A stretch of 64,000 nucleotides of DNA. Origin: Bugulina stolonifera (Eukaryota > Bryozoa > Gymnolaemata > Cheilostomatida > Bugulidae). The notes under the pieces are model-generated. The model had not been told where the DNA came from. It did not search any database and worked only from the letters and a program-made list of their open reading frames with translations. The stretch spans positions 11,969,700-12,033,699 of the forward strand of contig OW285191.1 in assembly GCA_935421135.1 (NCBI GenBank). Direction: 5' to 3'. Both the position numbers and the translations under genes were made by a program. Within the stretch, counting starts at the first letter, position 1. Every line of letters starts with the position of its first letter. Positions 1 to 11,243 of the stretch are shown piece after piece.

Positions 1-26
1 GCAGTAGGACGTGACGGTTGTCTTAC

Positions 27-121
27 ATCAATGGTGTCAGGGTCAACTTTCTCCCGCCTAGTCAAAAATCTCACTCCATTAAGTTGATTATTGTACACAG
101 CGTCAAAGAATCGCACAGACG
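27..121 (-). CDS. Single exon of an unidentified gene running off the left edge (partial)
   Basis: Reading the minus strand, a pyrimidine-rich tract ending in CACCAG is followed by an open 95-base stretch that ends at a GT donor (GTAAGA) at 26-25. The stretch encodes about 31 residues beginning SVRFFDAVYNNQLNGVRFL, then a basic TRREK segment and an acidic PDTID end. It enters with one base carried over from an upstream exon and leaves in phase 0. The amino-acid texture looks coding and both splice sites are good, but I do not recognise the family and found no convincing partner exon between 122 and 3999. It could be a chance open stretch. Confidence 0.35.
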
Positions 122-1956
122 CTGGTGAGAGAGATGAGTGAGGTGAAATCATCTACTGCATCTACTATTCTGTTCTTCTCTACATTTACAAAAGTGGAAC
201 AAAATTGAAAATTGGTAACATCTCGCAACTTTCAGAATATCTTTTATGACAATTATTGAGAGAATGGGGAACACTACGCAAGCCTGGGGAATGGAATACT
301 AACATGTAGAATACACAACTCAGCTTTCGAACAGTTTAGAACTGCAAGCTAGAACTGTTGACGGTATGCGACAGAAAATGTGTGTGGCGATAACAAAGTC
401 AAAGTGCAGAATATTTGATTCTGATTCAGTGTTTGTAATGTACAGGAAGGAGTTGTTTATTACACTTACAGTTTATAGCAACACAAGTATATCATAGTAG
501 TCTCTTACTAAAAACTATCAGAGACACCAGAGGAAACACAATCGAGCCTAGCAAACAGAACATCAACATGGCGTAAAGCATTAAACAGAAGTTTGTAGTT
601 CAACATCCTGTAAAGGTGGACTACCACACTACCAAAAAGTACCAACAAACAGCAGATTGCTGTAACCCTTGAAGCCAAATAAATCGCACCCTGTTAGCGA
701 AATGAGCCACCCCCCCCCCCCTCCCCCCTATACATTTACTGTTCCAGAGTGTACGACGATGGCTCCAAAGGTGTTCAAACTCAAAGGTACTTACAGCAAT
801 CTACTCTAGAGTCCATTCAGATCGAGTGGCCTCCATTCAATAGCAAAGTGGTACCACTTTGGACAACAGTAACTTTAGCGAACCGGTCCAGTGAGAAAGT
901 AGACTGTAATTTACAAAGAATCCACTATTTTTGCAATTTGAATTCGGGCCAAAAATTTTTGTTTTGGTTACGCATACATGTAGGTTACCTTTGTTCGACC
1001 TTGCACCTGAGAGGTGTACAGACACAATGGTAAACTGATTGATAAAAAGCTAATTTTTCCTTTAATGCGAGATAAAAAATCACAATATGTGGTTATTGTA
1101 AAATGTGAATAAATGTTTAAAATATCACAATAAAATTGGTTGAAAGTCGTTGGTTGAACTAAAAAAAGTATTGTGTAGCCGTTTGCATTGTATCACCATT
1201 GTAACGCCCCAATGTGAAGTTCACACACATGAGCATTCTATTCTTCCTTTTTATTCTTATTAATAATTAAAATTATTAATTATATTATTGTTGTAATTTA
1301 TAATATTATTCTTTGATTGCAATAAATATAAATTTTACTTGCTTCCACTTCTGAATTTCCTCCTCTCTGCTTCTGGCTAGTGGCCCGTGTTGCACCATTC
1401 TTTGTACTTTAAGACGTGTAGTGTCCAATTATTTTTGTGCTCCAATCACTACTGATTGCATAAGATGACAAAACATTGCAGGTTGCTCATCTTTCTTCAT
1501 ATTTGTCTTAGGTTTGGTGTTGATTAATTATTATGAAGTTAAAATACAATGATTCTTAGCTCCGTAGATGTGACTTTAGTCTTGTATTTTCATGTCAAAT
1601 AAAATATCTTTTTAGTTATTTTAAAATAAAATTTAAAAACTTGAATAAGTCTTTAATTCACTAAATAATTGATTAAAGAATAAGTGACAGGTCAACTTTC
1701 ACTTTATTAAATCATGTTCTCTGTCATCGATGCAACAATGGGTAAGCCTACAAAAAGACAGGTGTGTCATGGCCGTAACTATCTAGGCGGCCCTAGCCGC
1801 CTGAACTTTTTGTTAAAAGAAGAAAAAATTAAGCTGATATCGGAAGGCATAGTTACCGTGCCCCACACGATATAAACATACTCTAGTGAAAATGATGCTA
1901 CTATGTGTATCATTACATTGATGGCTAATTTTTGCGTGAAGCCACTGCTGATTTGA

Positions 1957-2025
1957 TAGCGTAATTGGTAGAGTGCTTGGTCTTCATGCATAGAGACACG
2001 AGTTCGAATCCCACTGAGGGACAAT
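1957..2025 (+). repeat. tRNA-derived sequence (pseudo-tRNA or SINE head)
   Basis: The stretch TAGCGTAATTGG fits the internal A-box consensus of polymerase III promoters, and GAGTTCGAATCCC about 35 bases later fits the B box. Between them lies a plausible anticodon arm (GTCT...AGAC around CATGCAT). The acceptor arm does not pair, because the 5' side does not complement TGAGGGA, so this is not an intact tRNA gene. A decayed tRNA pseudogene or the head of a SINE is the likeliest origin. Confidence 0.5.
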
Positions 2026-2692
2026 TTTTTTTCATTTTAGTAATTCACTCGATTTGTTAGCTATACAATGACAATACTAATCTCATCTGTAAGATAGGAT
2101 CACTGCATGTGTAATTCTGTATTCAACTATAGGGATGCCATAAGATTGCATGCACAGTGTGCCCACCCACCTCATTTGTTCCACTTCTAACACTGTTCTT
2201 CAGGGTTTGGAAACCCTAGAATACCACTCTCCATCTCTATCCATCAACTAAATTTGCACTATTTCCCGTCTTATTAATGTGTGTACATTTTTAGGCCTAA
2301 GTCATGTAATGATGTAAAGGACTACAATGGTACGTCATGGCCAAGCCAAACAGAGAAGCACTATTTTGCAGTATACTAATTTGAAGTTTACTATTGGCAG
2401 ATTACTATGCAACATTTTGTACTTTTGTACCATCACGTATAGCTCAAATATGCATCAAAATGGCTGTTATTGTGTGAATTTTCAAAAGTTTTCTTGTGGG
2501 AGGTGCCCCACCCTCCTTCCCCCATCCCGCACACACCCTCCCCACACCGCTACTGTTAGCCAGTCCAATTTTGGCCGCCTCAACTTTTTCAAGAAAGTTA
2601 CCCCCCTGTGTGTTGGGAAAGCTGTACTACATATAGATGTACATTATTCACAACTTTTTATGGTTGCAATAGCGAATAAGCTATACAATTCA

Positions 2693-2862
2693 CTGTTAGG
2701 TGCAGTAGTGGAGAATTTAGGATAGCCTTAGTTCCTTGTTTGTAGTTGGGGTTTGGGGTAAGGGCGGTCAACCAGAAAAATATAGAGAAGACAACTTCTC
2801 CTGCTTCATTTTTGGTGAAGAACAAAGGCTATTTCAAATTTCTCCACTTCTGCACCTAACTC
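2693..2862 (+). mobile_element. hAT-like miniature inverted-repeat element, copy 1 (family A)
   Basis: This 170-base element starts CTGTTAGGTGCAG and ends CTGCACCTAACTC. Its two ends form roughly 33-base inverted repeats. It is flanked by ACAATTCA at 2685-2692 and GCAATTCA at 2863-2870, an 8-base target duplication with one mismatch. The same element lies in inverse orientation at 62561-62730, and an older copy lies at 60991-61144. Eight-base duplications are typical of the hAT superfamily. The element has no coding capacity, so it would depend on a transposase made elsewhere. Confidence 0.8.
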
Positions 2863-3999
2863 GCAATTCAACGAACCAGCTAACAAACATTCTGGTTATC
2901 CAAAAGGGTTCTGCTTCCGTTAGCCCTCTAATTTTTTCAAATTTGGAACTCCAAACGTCGGATTTATAGCTGTACATTTGAAATTAATATTTCCCACCGT
3001 TACATCAAGGTGTGCGTTGATAAATTGCGGAATAGTACATTTGTTGTATCTCTAACAGCCTTTAAAAGAAAATATGAAAAACTCTCGTTCCAAAATTTTC
3101 ATTTATATATGACCCGACCCAGGTATGAAATAGTGAGTTACTGAGTTTTAGCTTGGTGCTTCTCATCAAATAGCACATTTCTCCTCCCCTTTCTTATCAG
3201 AGGAACTAATTGACTATGATATCTATGTGTTTCATTGTTTTAGTTTTTAGTTGCCCTACTGTTAGCTGCCCACTGTCTCTGTTGGGCCTACTAAGTTTTA
3301 GTCTAACTAGATAGGCTTCAACTTAACAGCACAGTGCAGAATAAGTTGATTTTGAGCATACAGTTTGTTTTTGTCAACCTGTTTATAACCATTTCTAGTC
3401 TATGTTACCAAATTCCAAACTTTTTTAAAGTTCACAGTTTTAGTGTAACCTAAAGACCATTTAACATGATAATATTTAAATTCACATTTTGTAGCAAGCA
3501 GACCAGATTTTGAAACATATCACGAAACAATTAATATTGTATAGCTGGGTAGAGGTTGGAACTAGATATCAAACGACATGTTGCATAGAGGCTGTGTTCT
3601 TGGAATCCGAACATTCACTTGACATGCTTTTAAGAACAATGGAAAAATAAAGACTATTAAAGAAGAATCATTCAACTATGCAGAATCTACATGTTATGTC
3701 ATGTCATACACTGTAGTTGTTATTGCTCTATAGAACTCACAGCCACCCAATTAGTTGTTGTATATTCCCACATCAACATTTCAGTTTCAACGATTTCGGT
3801 CAGAGATTCGTTAGCAATTATAGTTTTGAGCTGTTGCTCTTCTGTGTGTTCTTAGCTTCATGCTGCTCTGTCTGCAATACAAATTATAATTACACTATTT
3901 ATGTGAGCCAGGTGTTTGGTTGTATTTAACAGTAGATCGTGTAATGTAACTGGATTCTGCAAGAATATTTTTATTTTGCAGTTAATTCAGGTTGAAGGT

Positions 4000-6900
4000 A
4001 TGGCAAATACTCTCTCTGCAGAGGATGAGCATCAGAATAGAGTAGTTGATGAAGCTGCACTGGAGAAGGCTGAGAAACTCAAAGAGACTGCAAACGACTA
4101 CTTTAAAAGTTTGTTATTTGTGCCGGCTATTGCAATGTGTATTAGATGCTGTTTCTTTGTTTGCCTATTAGCATAAATGGTCCACATGATGCACAGGGTG
4201 CATGTGTTGTATAATTGTCCTAATTGCTTTTAGAACAAAACTACGATGAGGCCATAAAGTACTACTCCGAAGCCATTGAACTAAACCCAAATGCTGTGGC
4301 TTATTATGGTAACCGAGCATTTGCCTACTTAAAGACAGAATGCTTTGGTTATGCTCTACAAGATGCCAACACTGCCTTGCAGTTGGATAGGACTTTCCTC
4401 AAGGTCCGTACACATATTTTATGTCGCTTTCATGGTGTTTTGTTATGAATTCCACCCATAGTCTCATATTCCATTTGTTTCAACTGGAGTAATAATACTT
4501 TTATGTGTTTTATTCTCTTACTCTAGGCTTACTACAGAAGAGCGTGTGCTAACATGGCACTAGGAAAATTTAAATTGGCTCTAAGAGACTTTGAAGCTGT
4601 AAGTATACCAGGAAGGCATCAGTCTTCAAATAAATTAGATTAATATAAATACAATAGTGTTAGCATAACTCACTTGCAATTCCAATTGGATTTTATTTAG
4701 CCAACTTATTCAAAGCCTGCCAGCACCGCATTCGATTAACTAGCCAACGACCTTGCCAGTAGTCTGGTCTCTAGGTGGCTTGACCATGATTACACATTGG
4801 CTGACATAGATTTGAAGGTTTTTAGCACATTGTCCTTAGCCTAACTCTCTGCCTTAGGCTACCATTATGATACTAAATTGTCTTTTTGTATTTTCAAACC
4901 ACCTGGAAGTTATTATTGTTTTTAGTTTAGGATTTTAATTCTTCAGGTACATAAAGCCAGACCAAATGACAAAGATGCTAAAATGAAATTCAAAGAGTGT
5001 GATAAGATAGTTAAACAAAAGGCATTTGAGAAGGCCATAGCAGTAGAAGCAAAGACTGTAGATATTGCTCTAGAAGTAGAAGCCACCCTGGAATCAATTA
5101 GTATGTTTAATTACTTGCACCAATATATGCTTGTGTACATGTATTTGTTACCTGAAACTAAATCTGGGTTCTAGCTCCAAATATGATATCCAATGTCTTT
5201 TAAATAACTATTTTATAACAAGTCGTGGTAGAAATAACACACACTTCCTGACCAGAGCAACAATGTGCCCATTTAGTTGGATTCGCATTGCTTTGGCATA
5301 CGGTAAGTACATGGGCCTGTCTGTTGACTTTGTAAATGGTGGCAACAATTTTCTAGTTCAAAACAGACTCATACACCTTCATACTCCACCATGCTCAAAC
5401 TGATGTAAGCTCACCTAGGGTGAACCCTGAGACAGATAAACTTACCTAGGGTGAAACCTAAGATAGATAAGGGTGCTATTCTATTTATTGTAGAAATACC
5501 AGCAGAATACGATGGACCTCATCTCCATGACGGTCAGATTACTGAAGAGTTTATGACTGAACTACTCACAGCCTTTAAGGATCAAAAGAAACTGCACCAG
5601 AAGTATGCATACCAGGTGAGCTGGCTGTCTCTGTAGCTTGTATAAGGCTTAGCTACATGTGTGCCATTAGCTACATGTATGTTACATATTCTTCTTGGTC
5701 AGAATGTTAGAGAGTTCCATTCTTATCGAACATTTATAGGTTATCTGTTTCGGCTTCCTCTGTGATTAGGCTACTAGTGTTGTATTAGTCATATGTGATC
5801 ATCATGTATTATAGCTGACCATGGGCATTCCCTTGTTGTTTATCCAAATCACTGATGGTTATATAGGTCAGCTAATAAGGTTATATAGGTTAGCTGCTTG
5901 GGTTATATAAGTCAGCTACTTAGGTTATATAGGTCAGCTTTTAAGTTATATAGGTCAGCTACTTAGGTTAGCCTATATAGGTCAGCTACTTAAGTTATAT
6001 AGGTCAGCTACTTGGAACCTTGTTTTTCTAGATAATGATAGCTGCCAAGCGATACTTTCAATCTCAACCCTCATTGGTTGATATATCAATCCCTGAGAAG
6101 ACTAAGTTTACAGTGTGTGGAGATATACATGGCCAGTTCTACGACCTGCTTAATATATTTGAGTTAAACGGCAGACCTTCAGCTGATAATCCATACGTAT
6201 CCTTTACAAACTTACTCAATGTTATACCACATGCCATAATACACATTGTATATCTGCTGGTATATAATGATGGAAAGGACTGTGGGTACTCCCAGTCCTT
6301 GTCTAATCATACCAAGTCACATTTTACCTGTCAATCTATTTTGTTAAATCCACATCTCAATATTTCCACCAGGTACCATACGTAATAATGTTATGAAATA
6401 TAGACTACATCAACTAGTTGTTGTTCCCTGAACTACCATTGTAAAGCTGTTCAATGGAGATTTTGTGGACAGAGGGTCCTTCTCAGTAGAATGTATTCTC
6501 ACTCTGTTTGGATTTAAACTTCTCTACCCGGAGAGATTCTTCATGTCTAGAGGTATGTTGTATACAGCCGATGGGTTTTGTTAGCAGATTGAACCAAGTT
6601 GCGTTATTTCAAAGTTTTGTCGTATCTTGCATTCTAATACAGTAATCACTCAATTTGTACGAAAGATATGTCCACCTTTTCTATTCTCTCTGGCTTCTCT
6701 GGCAATCTGTTTCTATAATTGTCTGCATTATTGACAGTGTGTCAGGTTGTGTCCTGTTTATGGATTGTCATTCTCTGCTGTGCATATCCAGGAAACCATG
6801 AGAGTGTGAACATGAACCAGATGTACGGGTTTGAAGGGGAGGTCAAGTCAAAGTACTCTAGTAAGACGGTGGATCTGTACACAGAGATATTCAACTGGCT

Positions 6901-8871
6901 GCCTCTCTGTCACTGTATAGAGAACAAGATATTGGTGAGTTACTTGTAATATACATTAGTGTAAATGGGCAGATAACTCCCTGTTATCAGCTATAGCTGC
7001 TGCTCTTCTATAGCAGGTAGTCTTTCATATAATATAAACACTGGGCCCACAGTCTATTTTACAAAAACAGCATTTCCTGAGTCATAGAAATGATTATTAT
7101 ATTATACATGTACGTGTACATCCATTATTGTAATATGTACATAGAAATGTCTATTGTTATGAAGCATAACATTGCATGGATTAGCTGCTACTGCAAGTAG
7201 GCGAAGTGTGGCTAAACATCCAGTGCAAACCAACATGTCTATGCAAGCTGCTACGCTTACCATGTCTGTTTGCTATTTCACGCTTCTTATCATCAACAAG
7301 CCGTTATCAAACCATGTTATTGGTAATTCAGTCATATTGGCATGATGCGCCATGCATGACTCAAAAGGGACTCAATAAAGCATAAATTAGTATATAGGGT
7401 AAATGATGTCATTGTTATTGTCTACATATATGTTCAGGTATTGTTATAGCTGATGTAAATCTGAAATATATGATAATTATATGCTATATGGATGTACATG
7501 TGTAGCCTTCTTTCCATGTAGGTGATGCATGGTGGACTGTTCAGTGAAGATGGTGTAACACTAGACATCCTTAGGAGTATTGACAGGAATAGACAACCAC
7601 CAGAGAGTGGTAAGACTATCATCTATGTACTTATTGTCTATTTATATACATAATATAATGGGTTAACTTCTTGTTCTCTATTGTGACTACAACAATAGTG
7701 AGTAATATTAAAAATTATAACATATCTAATCTATAGGTATACTATTTGCAACCAGGCAACTGTCTGGTGAATATTATTGGCGTAGTCAAAGCCCTCTGGC
7801 AATGTGATACAAGCACTATTGTCTATAGCAAGCTCATCAACAAAAGGGAGTTTGATATCTACACTGCTATTTGCTGTTGATCACGTAACATCAGTTGGCC
7901 CTCACCAATCTGATATATTATTCATTATATTATGTTGTAGGTCCCATGTGTGACCTGATGTGGTCAGATCCACAGCCCCAGAACGGCAGGTCTGCTAGTA
8001 AAAGAGGGGTGGGTACACAGTTTGGTCCCGATGTCACCAACAAGTTCCTTGAGGAGAACAAACTAGACTATATAATCAGAAGCCACGAGGTGAAGAGTGA
8101 AGGCTATGAAGTGATGCATGATGGGAAGTGTATAACTATATTCTCCGCCCCCAATTACTGGTAGGTTGGGTTAGATGGAGTATTCATGTGAAACTGCGCA
8201 TTTCAGAATTGTCTTCTACTTGTATATCTTGTCTATGAATTTTATTTCTACTTTAGTAGATCGCTAATATGGTAGGTATACCTTGAACTATAGAATACAG
8301 AGTTGTCCCCACTACGTATGGCTAAAGTTTCACTTCTGCATTAAATGTGTCTAGATATACAATGTGTTATGGTCTCAGTATACATACATTTCTTATTATG
8401 GTATAGTTAGTAGATTTGTGTGGTACTACTTAACCTGTAGCTGATCTGGAGACGTCATCTAACTCACACTAGCCATGAATCCTGTAGCATTACCATCACA
8501 CACGCAGGTCCATAGCCTGGCTAATATTACTCATACTGGTCATCTAATGATGTGTGTAGTGTCTACTGACAGTAAAGTACATGTATACTGTTATCATTCT
8601 AGTGACACTATGGGTAACAAAGGCGCTTTCATCACTCTAACAGGTGGAGACCTCACACCTAAGTTCACATCGTACTCTGCAGTAGTAAGTATACTCTACC
8701 AACATGCATGCAAATGCATGTAATATCAACTAAGTTTACGCTGCATTATACCATTTGTTACATTCTGAACTGTTACTATATATAATGTGTGAATATATGT
8801 TTCTATTTCAGCCACATCCCAACGTAAGACCTATGGCGTACGCTAACCCTCTCCTCAGTATGTTGTCATGA
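4000..8871 (+). CDS. PPP5C: Serine/threonine protein phosphatase 5 (complete, 12 coding exons, 496 aa)
   Basis: Exons: 4000-4108, 4234-4403, 4527-4598, 4947-5100, 5494-5615, 6032-6196, 6447-6552, 6792-6934, 7522-7609, 7941-8160, 8603-8684, 8812-8871. The product has three N-terminal TPR repeats (about residues 28-129), which in this family bind the C-terminal tail of HSP90, and a PPP-family catalytic domain. All metal and catalytic motifs are present: GDIHGQFYD (D240, H242), GDFVDRG (269-274 region), GNHE (N301, H302), HGGLFSEDG and [12 protein letters not shown]. The C-terminal PMAYANPLL matches the autoinhibitory helix of human PP5. Length is close to the human 499 residues. The start was chosen by homology; an upstream in-frame ATG at 3916 lies before a likely 3' splice site and is probably not used. 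Intron 5 carries a minisatellite. The first AATAAA after the stop lies in a transposon. Confidence 0.97.
5857..6014. repeat. 22-bp minisatellite in PPP5C intron 5
   Basis: About seven tandem copies of a unit close to GGTTATATAGGTCAGCTACTT. Copies differ by a few substitutions and one has a short insertion. The array ends only about 17 bases before the exon 6 acceptor at 6031, so it makes up nearly all of the branch-point region of this intron. Each unit carries a CAG, which gives several decoy AG dinucleotides upstream of the true acceptor. Confidence 0.9.
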
Positions 8872-9000
8872 GTTGCCCCCTGGTGGCTTTTTCTCTCAGC
8901 CTCTGCATCAACCAAACCGCTCAAACTACTCTGAGATACCCAGTGTATGTACAGTTTAAGCTACATGTACCCAATGTTGTGTGTCTAGGGCTAAAGCTTA

Positions 9001-9529
9001 GGCCACACTGACGCGAATTTTTTTGTGAATAGTGAATTTTGGCCAAAGGCGAATTCGCAAATTATAATCGAGCGTGCCACACTGCAAAAGCTATAAGCGA
9101 ATTCGCATTGATTTCACCCAATGAGGGGTCAAAAATTATTATCCTCGGTCACGTTTCTCATTCACTGCAGAACTAGAACTCCGAAAAATGTAAAATAAAA
9201 TTATAAATAAAATAAAATAATTATTTTATTCTTACTTTTATTCGTTTTACACAATTCTTGCAAACGGAAGTAGTCATTTTATTCATCAGTTAAAATGAAA
9301 ATTTTAACATAATAATTGAAACTCATAATTGATTGAAAATCCGTGGCTTTGAACACGTGACAGTAACGTGACAAGTAAAAATTGGCCAATCACAAATTAG
9401 CGAGTTGCGAATTAGCTGATTGGGATCAGCGAGTGCGAAATCGCAAATTTTGCACGAATTCGCACAAAATTTGCGATTTCGCCACTGGCCAAAATTCGCT
9501 TTTCGCTAAAAATTCGCTGCAGTGTGGCC
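9001..9529. mobile_element. 529-bp inverted-repeat element with TA flanks
   Basis: The left end GGCCACACTG is mirrored by CAGTGTGGCC at the right end. The inverted similarity continues inwards for about 60 bases, with alternating GCGAATTTT and TTTGGCC blocks. TA stands immediately outside both ends (8999-9000 and 9530-9531), as expected for a Tc1/mariner-type target duplication; since TAGGCC/GGCCTA is itself palindromic, the TA could belong to the element. The middle is AT-rich and non-coding, so this is a miniature element. It begins 130 bases after the PPP5C stop codon. Confidence 0.75.
9194..9199 (+). terminator. First AATAAA downstream of PPP5C, inside the inverted-repeat element
   Basis: Between the PPP5C stop codon (8871) and this site I see neither AATAAA nor ATTAAA. 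Two more AATAAA copies follow within 20 bases. If used, the PPP5C transcript would end within the mobile element. A non-element alternative lies near 9695. Confidence 0.45.
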
Positions 9530-11243
9530 TACGCATGACCTATTGGGTATCATATTCAGTTAAGGAAGTAGACAACTCTACTCATTATTCTACATATTGT
9601 ATCAATAGAGTACTCCCATAGTTTAACTAACATCTACATTCAGTTGATATTAATAGTAACTCTATTGAAATCGTCTCCCCAAGTTTTATAAAAAATAAAC
9701 ATTGAAGTGTAAATACCACTAGTTAGTTATAGGTTTTATTTTGCCAGTATTATTGTGCAACTATCAGTTATTCATTCATCTGGATATATCTATGATCTCC
9801 AAACTATCTAAGTAATACCTCTTTGCTGGATGGTATGTTTTTGTTTTTTCTAATTTCATAACATTTTGAATAATCTTGTAACTCAAAACTAGTAGACCTG
9901 TTCATTCAGTTTATTCAGCTAGTGCCATGAAGCTTGCTCTGACAAAGTTGTTATTTTGAAAATGGAAGTTTAGTGATTTTTTAATGTTTTTGTTGTTTTG
10001 ATTTCACCTTGTGTTGTAATTGCATGTATCTCTCTGTAAGAAGAGTTATTTGGTCGTTTCAATCGCTTGATAATTATTAGGAAATTTGTTTATCCCAAGA
10101 TAATGCTGTTGAATATCCCTAAAGAAGTTTAGTATTTATTCTTTTTACCTTGATTTCAACCTTGTAATGAATGTTCTTTATTTTATCATCTGGTGAAGTA
10201 GCCGAATACACCAATACATTGTGGCATACTAGCTGTTCCAATCACTTTGCTAACAGCAGTTGAGGAAAAATAGAAAATATAAATTTTTGTAGCAGGTAGT
10301 TGAATTTATAAGATTTTAATACAGTTTGACTTGACTTATTGCACTCAAATTAGGGTGGGGACAATTTCCAAGAGAGGGTGCATTACATTTCTACCTATAG
10401 CCAACGCTTAGATATAGTTTATGCATAGCCCCAATAGTTTGTATGTATAGGTTATGCGTATCTTAAACACTGATGCCAAATAAGCTATTGGTGTAATGCT
10501 GTGATGATTTGGCAGTCCAACTTTATTATGTTCACAAACATAATCTAATGAGCAGCAGATCTCAGAAACAAAACTGTATGAAAAAAAGATAAATACAACA
10601 GTTCAAAAATAGACACAATATAAATATATAATTTCAGTAAAATTTTCTGAATAATGAAGAGATTGAATGTCAACACTCCAACAAGAAATTATCCCAAGAA
10701 ATAACAGTTGGCAAATTATTATGCAAGGGTAACCAAATCTGGTTCATTATGCATAATTTTATGCTGTAATTTCGCTTCTATTTGCAAGTCTTACTTATCC
10801 TTGCAGTAAAATAAACGTCTGTTTCAGCAACCCCAACCTGCTTTGTTCTGACTCAATCTTTTATCACCTGCAAAACGGGAAAATTGTTGAAAGACTGCAG
10901 TTGGCATCCCATTCTAAGAACAACACATATAAGTTTAGTTTCCCTAGCTGCCCATTGTGGGCACTGAACAGATATAGAAGCTTAGAAGACTTCGACGCCA
11001 AAGACATACACTACACATTATTTAAAATGTTACTGTGGGCTGAGATTTTGACACTAACGTGAAATTCCCAAGATGCATTCTGTGACAAACCTATAAAAAC
11101 ATATTTCCTAAGGGGGCTGTCCATACTTATCATCTGAATTTTTTTCTTTGCAAATCATGTAAAATTATTTCTTACCACACGCAATGTTTACAGTTTCTAA
11201 AAATAAATATGAGATTATTCGACTTACGCTGCAGTAGGTGTGA

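Larger units (their letters stand above)
122..3999. other. Left intergenic region with mobile-element debris
   Basis: No convincing gene is visible. The region holds a poly-C run at about 702-728, a short GC-rich hairpin at about 1780-1797 (AGGCGGC/GCCGCCT), a tRNA-derived fragment near 1957-2025 and a hAT-like miniature element at 2693-2862. The last bases before the PPP5C start look like a 3' splice site (TTTTGCAG at about 3974-3981), so a non-coding first exon of PPP5C probably lies somewhere in here, but I cannot place it. Confidence 0.5.
8872..11243. other. Intergenic region between convergent PPP5C and glycogen phosphorylase
   Basis: The two genes point towards each other. The region holds the 529-base inverted-repeat element at 9001-9529 and otherwise AT-rich sequence with no open reading frame I can support. 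A TTTATT at 10522-10527 is a candidate poly(A) signal for the minus-strand phosphorylase gene, though it lies some 700 bases past its stop. Confidence 0.5.

Noticed and set aside
1779..2024. Minus-strand open frame of 81 codons
   Set aside because: Its N-terminal part is the translation of the tRNA-derived fragment, and nothing else supports a gene.
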